DNA of 5,254 nt, from assembly GCA_025454185.1 (NCBI GenBank), contig JALOOY010000168.1:1-5254 (forward strand). The letters run 5' to 3'. Position 1 is the first letter of the stretch. Each line of letters opens with the position of its first letter. Source of the DNA: Thermodesulfobacteriota bacterium (GTDB taxonomy: Bacteria > Desulfobacterota > RBG-13-43-22). The notes beneath the pieces are model-generated. The model had not been told where the DNA came from and did not search any database. It saw nothing but the letters and a program-made list of their open reading frames with translations. Made by a program: the position numbers and the translations under genes. Positions 1 through 4,509 of this stretch are shown here, in pieces.

Positions 1-279
1 CTGGGCCGGGTGCTGGCGGCCGGTCGGGAAGCCGGAGCCCGCTTTCTGGTAACGGCCGACCATGGAAATGCCGAGGAGATGATCGACCGGACCCATGGCG
101 GACCGCACACGGCCCATACTGCGACCAACCCTGTACCGTTGATCCTGGTCGATCCCGAACGAAAAAGCGTTCGACTCCGGGAGGGCATTCTGGCCGATGT
201 GGCCCCCACCGTACTGGCCCTGCTGGAGTTGCCTGTTCCGGAGGAAATGACCGGCCGTTGCCTTTTTGAGCCCGAGTAG
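1..279 (+). CDS. gpmI: 2,3-bisphosphoglycerate-independent phosphoglycerate mutase, C-terminal end (5' truncated by window)
   Basis: This is the last 92 codons of a cofactor-independent phosphoglycerate mutase, which interconverts 3- and 2-phosphoglycerate in cytoplasmic glycolysis and gluconeogenesis. The frame is open from base 1 and ends at TAG 277-279. The key motif is VTADHGNAEEM (bases 49-81). In this family the Asp-His pair of TADHGN are ligands of the dinuclear Mn site in the alkaline-phosphatase-like domain. The GGPHTAHT stretch that follows supplies a further histidine ligand and precedes the usual NPVPLI strand. The tail, ending PEEMTGRCLFEPE, fits the family's usual 'P.EMTG.SL' terminus. 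The full protein is normally about 510 residues, so about a fifth is visible. It appears intact to its natural end. The next gene on this strand begins at least 217 bases downstream, so this is probably the last gene of its own transcript. Confidence 0.95.
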   Translation: MGRVLAAGREAGARFLVTADHGNAEEMIDRTHGGPHTAHTATNPVPLILVDPERKSVRLREGILADVAPTVLALLELPVPEEMTGRCLFEPE

Positions 280-289
280 TTATTGTTAA

Positions 290-348
290 GCTAAACCACG
301 ATGCTCGGGACGAGCACCCGCGAACCATGAAAATAATGGTTCGTTAGC
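290..348. repeat. 59-bp three-way-junction palindrome after gpmI
   Basis: Three nested perfect inverted pairs can be read. The outer stem is GCTAA (290-294) with TTAGC (344-348). One hairpin is TGCTCG (302-307) with CGAGCA (311-316) around GGA. The second is CGAACCAT (321-328) with ATGGTTCG (336-343) around a 7-base loop. The second hairpin abuts the outer stem, so the RNA or single-stranded DNA could fold as a cloverleaf. It starts 10 bases after the gpmI stop and could affect the 3' end of that transcript. However, no T-run follows, so I do not call it a terminator. Part of it recurs at 577-620, which argues for a dispersed repeat. Its function is unknown. Confidence 0.6.
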
Positions 349-355
349 ACCGGTA

Positions 356-482
356 GTCATTCCGGCGAAGGACGTCCCCAAGCGGCAAACAGGATAGCGA
401 AGGTCCTGCGTTATCTGGATGCCGGCCATTCGACAAAGCGCATGGTCGTGAGCTCGTCGAAACGGATCGAGTCCGGCATGAC
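356..482. repeat. Palindromic intergenic repeat element, copy 1 (127 bp, diverged)
   Basis: The segment is bounded by imperfect terminal inverted repeats: GTCATTCCGG at 356-365 and CCGGCATGAC at 473-482, which match at 9 of 10 positions. Inside, ATGCCGG (419-425) can also pair with CCGGCAT (473-479). The ends are the same GTCAT...ATGAC boundary seen in the copies near 2279 and 4392. On the - strand it reads as a CHAGLDP...MAGIQ...FAGMT peptide, typical of these elements when they are mistaken for genes. It carries no coding capacity of its own. It could be a MITE or REP-like element moved in trans, which is an inference. Confidence 0.6.
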
Positions 483-496
483 AAAAAAACAAAAAC

Positions 497-2134
497 GTGA
501 AAGCGGTGTTAAACTTTATTTTCGTTATAATGACCCCAGGTTTATTAAATCTCTTTTTCCGTATAAAACCTCCCGACTCGGGTCGAGGACCCGCGAAGCC
601 TGAAAAGTTTGTATTTAGCTCCTGTGCCGAACGCCGAACGCCGAACGCCGAACGGCATTCTAAACCCCTCCTACTAGCCCTCCTGGCCCCCTGCCTGATC
701 CTGGTTTCCCTGCTCGGCACCGGCACCCCTGCGGCCCTGGCCCTGACCCTGGAAGAAGAGCAGAAGCTCGGGGAACAGGTGGTCCGGGAGGTGGAAGCCA
801 AGTTCACCGTGATCCGTGATCCGTTGCTGCTGAACTATTTGAACCGGATCGGCCAGGAGATCCTGCAGAAAACCGGCTCCATCCCGTACCCTTTCCGTTT
901 TTACCTACTGAAGGATCCCCAACTGAATGCCTTTTCCGTTCCCGGCGGGCATATCTTCGTTACCACCGGGATCGTGGAGGTCATGGATTCCGAGGGGGAA
1001 CTGGCCGGGCTGCTGGGCCACGAAATCGCCCATGTCACGTCCCGCCATATTGCCAAGCGCATGGAGCGGGAGAAAAAAATCAGCCTGGCCACCATGGCGG
1101 CGGTCCTGGCCAGTATCTTTGCCGGCGATCCCCGGATCGCCACCGCGGTAATCACCAGCTCCATGGCTACCGGGATTTCGTTGTCCCTGAAGTACAGTCG
1201 GGAAGACGAAGAGGAAGCGGACAATTACGGGTTTAAGTACATGACCCGCGACGGGTACAATCCGGAAGAAATGGCCGTCTTGCTGGGCAAACTCCGGAAA
1301 TGGGGCGGCGCCTTCGGCTCGGAGGCCATTCCCTCCTATCTCCTGACCCACCCCGGCATCGGGGAACGGATTGAACACATCGAAGGTCTCAAAAAATATT
1401 ATGAGAGCCAGGGCCCCTGGGACAAAGCCAGTTCTCCCGAATTCCGCCGTTTTCAAATATTATTGTTGGCCAAATACGGCAACCCGCAACGGGCCCGGGA
1501 CCGCTTCCGGCAGTGGAACAGCGGACCCCAGGCGGAATTCTGGGTCCATTACGGACTGGGCTGGCTGAACCTGCGGGACAACAATTTCGAAGGGGCCATC
1601 GGGGAGTTCGAAAAGGCCCTGGCCCTGAAGCCGTACGACCCCTTCGTGCTGCGGGACTTGGGGCAGGCCTTTTTGGTCAAGGGGAACCTGAGTCTGGCCG
1701 TCAAGAACCTGAGTCAGGCGGCCCTGGTCAACCCCCAGGATGCCATTGCGGCCTTCTACCTGGGCCGGGCCTACCTGGAGCAGGGAAACAACTCCCTGGC
1801 CCTGGAAAATTTCCAGCGGGCGGTCCGTCTGGGAACCGAAGGGGACGAGGTCTTCCAATATCTGGGCACAGCCTATGGCAACCTCGGAGAACTGGCCCAG
1901 GCCCACTACAATCTGGGACGGTACTTCCAACGGCGGGGGGAGACCGGCAAGGCCGTCTTTCATTATAAGACCGCCTTGAAATATGCGGATCGAAACCCCG
2001 AATTGAAGGGAACACTGGAAAAGGAGGTTAAAAACCTGTCTTCCGACAAGAAGAAAGAGGAAAAGCCCAACCCCCCGGAACCGGAAACCCAACCCGGCCC
2101 TTCCTGGCCCCTGCCTCCCCGCCCCCGCAGCTAG
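497..2134 (+). CDS. BepA-like periplasmic M48 zinc metalloprotease with C-terminal TPR repeats
   Basis: This is probably a periplasmic protease and chaperone for outer-membrane protein assembly, by analogy with E. coli BepA. Numbering is from GTG 497. A Sec signal peptide spans about residues 59-82 (hydrophobic core, then AALA before LTLEEEQ). The M48 domain runs from about 83 to 320, with HEIAH at 175-179 and a third zinc ligand, Glu240, in EEEAD. His285 in the LLTHPG segment matches the fourth conserved residue. The spacings of 65 and 110 residues equal those I recall for BepA (136/201/246). Four to five TPRs follow (about 346-510), then a charged, proline-rich tail. From the signal peptide onward the length is about 490 residues, close to BepA. 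The start is doubtful: GTG 497 and ATG 530 are the only standard in-frame starts, neither has a Shine-Dalgarno sequence, and residues 1-55 are encoded by repeats. The zinc-site and TPR assignment is firm; the BepA role is inferred, so I give no symbol. Confidence 0.9.
   Translation: MKAVLNFIFVIMTPGLLNLFFRIKPPDSGRGPAKPEKFVFSSCAERRTPNAERHSKPLLLALLAPCLILVSLLGTGTPAALALTLEEEQKLGEQVVREVEAKFTVIRDPLLLNYLNRIGQEILQKTGSIPYPFRFYLLKDPQLNAFSVPGGHIFVTTGIVEVMDSEGELAGLLGHEIAHVTSRHIAKRMEREKKISLATMAAVLASIFAGDPRIATAVITSSMATGISLSLKYSREDEEEADNYGFKYMTRDGYNPEEMAVLLGKLRKWGGAFGSEAIPSYLLTHPGIGERIEHIEGLKKYYESQGPWDKASSPEFRRFQILLLAKYGNPQRARDRFRQWNSGPQAEFWVHYGLGWLNLRDNNFEGAIGEFEKALALKPYDPFVLRDLGQAFLVKGNLSLAVKNLSQAALVNPQDAIAAFYLGRAYLEQGNNSLALENFQRAVRLGTEGDEVFQYLGTAYGNLGELAQAHYNLGRYFQRRGETGKAVFHYKTALKYADRNPELKGTLEKEVKNLSSDKKKEEKPNPPEPETQPGPSWPLPPRPRS
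526..531 (+). promoter_or_regulatory. Consensus -10 hexamer (TATAAT), possible promoter of the M48 gene
   Basis: A perfect TATAAT lies in a locally AT-rich patch (507-560) between repeats. No good -35 hexamer sits 15-18 bases upstream, and there is no TGn extension, so the promoter call is weak. If it is used, transcription would begin near 538. That is downstream of both standard in-frame start codons of the following gene (GTG 497, ATG 530). Confidence 0.25.
577..620. repeat. Diverged second copy of the 304-348 repeat
   Basis: Bases 577-606 match 304-333 at 26 of 30 positions, with a shared core ACCCGCGAA and shared CTCGGG and TGAAAA flanks. Both copies end in TTAGC. The substitutions partly preserve structure: CGGGTC (579-584) pairs perfectly with GACCCG (588-593) around GAG. 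The long 3' hairpin of the first copy is not preserved. Both copies have the same orientation and flank the 356-482 element. This copy lies inside the annotated 5' part of the M48 reading frame, encoding about residues 27-42, so that part of the predicted protein is probably not ancestral protease sequence. Confidence 0.6.
626..653. repeat. Four perfect tandem copies of heptamer GCCGAAC
   Basis: GCCGAAC occurs at 626-632, 633-639, 640-646 and 647-653, with GGCATTC following. The tract is 12 bases upstream of the codons for the hydrophobic signal-peptide core and is in frame with it in the present state, reading AERRTPNAER. Because the unit is 7 bases, each gain or loss shifts the frame by one. 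Confidence 0.9.
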
Positions 2135-2216
2135 TCGTTCATTAAGAATTGATAAAATTGATTATTGTTTTGCGGCCGGTGGATACCACGGCCATGAGCT
2201 TGGTCGAATGGCCGGC

Positions 2217-2265
2217 ATTCATCCCGCCGGAGGCGGGACTGGATCCCGGCCTGCGCCGGGATGAC
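2217..2265. repeat. Palindromic intergenic repeat element, copy 2a (compact form)
   Basis: Two perfect hairpins stand side by side. CCCGCC (2223-2228) pairs with GGCGGG (2232-2237) around GGA. ATCCCGGC (2243-2250) pairs with GCCGGGAT (2255-2262) around CTGC. The right arm, CTGGAT...GGATGAC (2239-2265), matches in layout the right arm of the copy at 4440-4466. The + strand reads as PPEAGLDPGLRRDD. It lies in the convergent gap after the M48 gene, and no T-run follows either hairpin. Confidence 0.75.
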
Positions 2266-2278
2266 GCCCTAACGGCCC

Positions 2279-2305
2279 GTCATGCTGGTGCCAACCAGCA
2301 TCCAG
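2279..2305. repeat. Palindromic intergenic repeat element, copy 2b (left arm only)
   Basis: The boundary GTCAT (2279-2283) overlaps a perfect 8-bp hairpin, ATGCTGGT (2282-2289) with ACCAGCAT (2294-2301) around GCCA, followed by CCAG. This is the same layout as the left arm at 4392-4418. The matching right arm is missing, so this is a solo half-element just after copy 2a. Confidence 0.7.
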
Positions 2306-2368
2306 GGGGGAAAGCCCCTGCGCGTCCGGAATTCTGCTCCCTGCCACAAGACCTGTTTCGCCTTGTCC

Positions 2369-2393
2369 TGCCGGTGAAAACCCTTCATCAGGC
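2369..2393. repeat. Possible decayed half-element of the same repeat family
   Basis: TGCCGGTGAAAACC (2369-2382) is identical to 4396-4409 in copy 3, and an AGG-ending stretch follows after a short divergent part. The right half of the hairpin is lost. It lies in the same convergent gap as copies 2a and 2b. The rest of the 2135-2534 gap shows no gene that I can support. Confidence 0.35.
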
Positions 2394-2476
2394 TCAGGCC
2401 AGACCAATAATTGTGTAGACAAGTATCTCTCGCCCGCTGCGCTTGAGCACGCAGAGATCACAGGGATATTTTTTTT

Positions 2477-2492
2477 AAAAACCCCAGAGGGG
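2477..2492 (-). terminator. Weak intrinsic terminator for the LysM/liv transcript
   Basis: Read on the - strand, CCCC (2492-2489), loop TCT, GGGG (2485-2482) is followed at once by five T. It lies 43 bases after the LysM gene's stop codon, where a terminator is expected. The stem has only four G-C pairs and an A-run follows the T-run, so termination may be partial. Confidence 0.4.
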
Positions 2493-2534
2493 ACGATTAT
2501 CTAATTGTTCATGAAGGACACCCACTCCCGACGC

Positions 2535-3359
2535 CTACTTCGGGCCGAAGGTCCCGGCCGGAGACTTGGCCGGAGGAGGGGGGGGCGGTGTCAGCACCGG
2601 CAGTTTTTCTGGTTTGGCAGGCGTTTTGGTCGGCTTTTTCGGGGTCGAGGGTGACGGTCTGCTCGGCGGGGCTTTTTGAACGATGGCCAGGTAAACCGGC
2701 ACCTTGACCACCACCCCTTCTTTAAGACGCAGGGGGTCGAGGGTGGGATTATACTTGGCGATTTCGGGCCAGTAATCGGACTCCCCTGAATAATACTGGG
2801 AAATGGTCGGGAGGGTTTCCCCGCCGGTCACCCGATGCAGGATGAAATCCCCTTTCGGTTGGGCTATGCCGGAGGAGGCCGCTTTCTCGGGCGGGGCCGT
2901 CTGGGAATCCAGGGGGAGTTTTTGCTCGGCCGCAGGCAGAGGGGCCGCCACCGGCCGGTTGAAAATTTCCACCAGATTCGGGTCTACGTAGGTGGAACTC
3001 GGCGCCGATATGAGGGTCAAGGAGGCTTCGGTGAAACCGATCCGGGACTGTTCAATCTGAAAGGGCGTGCCCCGGGAAAAACGGAAATCCGGGTCCTGGC
3101 CGTAACGGGTGATATAGGTATAATCTCCGCTGGGTAACAGGATGGTCCGTTCCTGCCCGGCGGGTATTTCGATCAACCATTCCCGCGGTCCCAGCAACTT
3201 AATGGCGGTGTTTTCACCGGACTGGTTGACGATGGTCAACTTGTTCTTGCCGACGGCGGACAGGGCCGGGGCCGGTTGTAAGGCAGGAATAAGGATCGCC
3301 GTCAGGAGAAACAACCAGGGGAACAATGATGTGATTTTCAAAGGAGTACCGAGGGTCAT
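2535..3359 (-). CDS. Exported single-LysM-domain protein with N-terminal beta-rich region and proline-rich tail
   Basis: This is a 274-residue envelope protein from ATG 3359. A signal peptide spans about residues 8-35, with a hydrophobic stretch ending PALSA. Next is an uncharacterised, probably beta-rich segment (about 40-118) containing IEIPAGQERTILLPSGDY. A linker rich in Pro and Ala follows (about 134-171). A LysM domain (about 172-222) reads HRVTGGETLPTISQYYSG, then WPEIAKYN, then LKEGVVVKVP. This fits the family's 'GDTL..IA..YYG...W..I...N.......GQ.L.IP' pattern; LysM usually binds peptidoglycan glycan chains. The last 45 residues are Pro/Lys-rich, with six consecutive prolines. No catalytic domain is visible, so it may be a cell-wall-associated scaffold. 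The frame stays open to a TTG at 3407, and another TTG lies at 3380 behind a G-run, so the start is uncertain by up to 16 codons. It follows livH by 71 bases on the same strand. Confidence 0.85.
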   Translation of the reverse strand: MTLGTPLKITSLFPWLFLLTAILIPALQPAPALSAVGKNKLTIVNQSGENTAIKLLGPREWLIEIPAGQERTILLPSGDYTYITRYGQDPDFRFSRGTPFQIEQSRIGFTEASLTLISAPSSTYVDPNLVEIFNRPVAAPLPAAEQKLPLDSQTAPPEKAASSGIAQPKGDFILHRVTGGETLPTISQYYSGESDYWPEIAKYNPTLDPLRLKEGVVVKVPVYLAIVQKAPPSRPSPSTPKKPTKTPAKPEKLPVLTPPPPPPAKSPAGTFGPK

Positions 3360-3373
3360 GTTATCTGCGGTCG

Positions 3374-3432
3374 ATACCAAAGGTATTTCCCCCCCAGTAT
3401 CGTCCAAAACCCGGAAAAAATCAAATACCTTT
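3374..3432 (-). promoter_or_regulatory. Competing inverted repeats between livH and the LysM gene
   Basis: AAAGGTATTT (3379-3388) and AAATACCTTT (3423-3432) form a perfect 10-bp inverted repeat with a 34-base loop. The distal arm overlaps the livH stop codon. The GGTAT within 3382-3386 can instead pair with ATACC at 3374-3378 around AAA. The two hairpins share one arm and cannot coexist. The proximal one ends 14 bases before the LysM ATG. The inverted repeat is visible fact; a regulatory role is inferred. Confidence 0.35.
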
Positions 3433-4315
3433 ACACCCGCTCGATGAATTCCTCACCCAGGAGACCTTCCGGGCGAATGAGCAGGACCACGATGATTACC
3501 ACGAAAGCCAGGGTGTTTTTAAAGGCCACGGTTATATAGCCGCCGGCCAGGCTTTCGGCAACGCCCAAAATGAGGCCGCCCACGATGGCCCCGGGCAGGC
3601 TGTTCAAGCCCCCCAGGATGGCGGCGGCAAAGCCCTTGAGAAAGGGCTCCAGCATAAAAAAGGGATCGAGCAGCAAGGCCGGAGCCAGAAAGATACCGGC
3701 CAGGACCCCCAGAGCGGCCGCCAGGCCCCAGGAAAGGGAAAGGACCCGGCGGGTGGGAATGCCGAGGGTCTGGGCCGCGGGAAGATTTTCCGAGGTGGCC
3801 CGCATGGCCAGTCCCAGGCGGGTTTTCTGCACCAGGAGGAACAGCCCCAGGCTGCCGAGAAGTCCGATGGCCAGCGCCCCCAGACTGAGCTCACTGATGA
3901 CCACGTCCCGGAAAATTTTCCAGGTCCTGGTGTCGGAGAGGGGAAAGGGGAAGGACTGCGGTTCGGTGCCCCAGAAATGGGCCACCAAACCTTGGAGGAT
4001 CAGGCTCAAGCCCACGGTGAGGATGATCTGACCGAGCAGAGTGGCATTGCGCCGCTGGGCCGGTATCAGGATGACAAAATAGAAAACCATGGCCAGGACG
4101 GCGCCGATGAGCAGGGCCAGGGGGAAGGCCAGTGCCCCGGAAAAATTGTGCCCTAAAAAGGTGAAGGCGAAAAAAGTGCCGGTCGTGGCCACGTCCCCGT
4201 GGCCGAAATTCAGGATGCGGGTGGAGCGATAAATGAGGACCAGGCCCAGGGCCACCAGGGCGTACAGGGCCCCGATGGATAGACCGGAAACGACATATTG
4301 CAAAAATTGGCTCAT
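3431..4315 (-). CDS. livH: Branched-chain amino acid-type ABC transporter permease, LivH family
   Basis: This is an inner-membrane permease of a HAAT-family ABC importer, 294 residues, the usual LivH length. Hydrophobic segments cover most of the protein. The N-terminus (VVSGLSIGALYALVALGLVLIY) leads into LNFGHGD (35-41), the family's conserved 'NF.HGD' turn. The cytoplasmic coupling loop MRATSENLPAAQTLGI (171-186) is the segment expected to contact the ATPase. ILGGLNSLPGAIVGG (233-247) and RPEGLLG (281-287) are typical of the C-terminal half. The ATG start has AAGGGA four bases upstream and AAGGAG (4333-4328) twelve bases upstream. It pairs with the livM-type gene upstream. The solute is unknown: with no binding protein in view it could be leucine/isoleucine/valine, another amino acid, an amide or another carboxylate. 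Confidence 0.93.
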   Translation of the reverse strand: MSQFLQYVVSGLSIGALYALVALGLVLIYRSTRILNFGHGDVATTGTFFAFTFLGHNFSGALAFPLALLIGAVLAMVFYFVILIPAQRRNATLLGQIILTVGLSLILQGLVAHFWGTEPQSFPFPLSDTRTWKIFRDVVISELSLGALAIGLLGSLGLFLLVQKTRLGLAMRATSENLPAAQTLGIPTRRVLSLSWGLAAALGVLAGIFLAPALLLDPFFMLEPFLKGFAAAILGGLNSLPGAIVGGLILGVAESLAGGYITVAFKNTLAFVVIIVVLLIRPEGLLGEEFIERV

Positions 4316-4319
4316 GAAT

Positions 4320-4333
4320 TCCCTTCACTCCTT
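4320..4333 (-). promoter_or_regulatory. Ribosome binding site region of livH
   Basis: On the - strand AAGGAG (4333-4328) and AAGGGA (4325-4320) precede the ATG at 4315. The nearer one is 4 bases from the start and the farther 12. Together they support the 4315 start. Confidence 0.6.
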
Positions 4334-4340
4334 ATACGCT

Positions 4341-4380
4341 GAAATAAAAATGAAGGGCTTGACCACTCCGGGGGAAGCCC
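4341..4380 (-). terminator. Terminator-like hairpin between livM and livH
   Basis: On the - strand GGGCTT (4380-4375) pairs perfectly with AAGCCC (4360-4355) across a 14-base loop, followed by a T-rich stretch (TTCATTTTTATTTC). The T-run is interrupted and the loop is long, so it may attenuate rather than stop read-through from livM. Confidence 0.35.
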
Positions 4381-4391
4381 AGCGGCACCTC

Positions 4392-4466
4392 GTCATGCCG
4401 GTGAAAACCGGCATCCAGGAGGGAATGGACTCGTGCTCCCTGGATCCTGGCATTCGCCAGGATGAC
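4392..4466. repeat. Palindromic intergenic repeat element, copy 3 (best preserved, 75 bp)
   Basis: This is the clearest copy. Left arm: GTCAT, with a perfect hairpin ATGCCGGT (4395-4402) and ACCGGCAT (4407-4414) around a GAAA tetraloop, then CCAG. Right arm: CTGG, a perfect hairpin ATCCTGGC (4444-4451) and GCCAGGAT (4456-4463) around ATTC, then GAC. The two arms are themselves inverted: the ends GTCAT and ATGAC pair, as do ATCCAGG and CCTGGAT inside. The + strand reads MPVKTGIQ and LDPGIRQDD. It sits within the livM-livH gap of an otherwise plausible operon. Confidence 0.8.
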
Positions 4467-4509
4467 CGGAATACATGTTTATAATTGGGAAATTCACCAC
4501 TCAGTCCTT

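Noticed and set aside
290..348. tRNA or intrinsic terminator at the cloverleaf-like palindrome
   Set aside because: There is no CCA end, T-loop consensus or anticodon arm, it is too short for a tRNA, and no T-run follows for a terminator.
692..694. Cysteine in the M48 signal peptide (LLAPC) as a lipoprotein site
   Set aside because: Pro at -1 does not fit a lipobox, and the cysteine lies before the end of the hydrophobic core. Cleavage after AALA fits signal peptidase I better.
286..807. 173-codon open frame on the - strand over the gpmI-M48 gap
   Set aside because: It is made of the repeat elements plus the antisense of the M48 signal peptide. Its peptide phrases (CHAGLDP, MAGIQ, FAGMT, FAGPRPE) are repeat translations, not a protein family.
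1460..2092. 210-codon frame antisense to the TPR region
   Set aside because: It is a shadow frame of a GC-rich gene with no recognisable domain; the TPR reading on the + strand is unambiguous.
2149..2418. 89-codon open frame after the M48 gene
   Set aside because: It reads straight through palindromic copies 2a and 2b (PPEAGLDPGLRRDD) and has no domain or ribosome binding site.
2425..2458. Interrupted inverted repeat ATCTCT...TGCG / CGCAGAGAT followed by T8 at 2469
   Set aside because: A 7-base bulge is needed in one arm, and the T-run starts 11 bases after the stem, so it is not a convincing + strand terminator for the M48 gene. It may be chance.
3570..4031. 153-codon frame antisense to livH
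   Set aside because: Its Arg/Ser/Pro-rich composition is typical of a shadow frame, and the livH reading has conserved family motifs throughout.
4233..4484. 83-codon + strand frame across the livH start and the intergenic repeat
   Set aside because: It is half antisense of livH and half the repeat translation (MPVKTGIQ, LDPGIRQDD), so it is not a gene.
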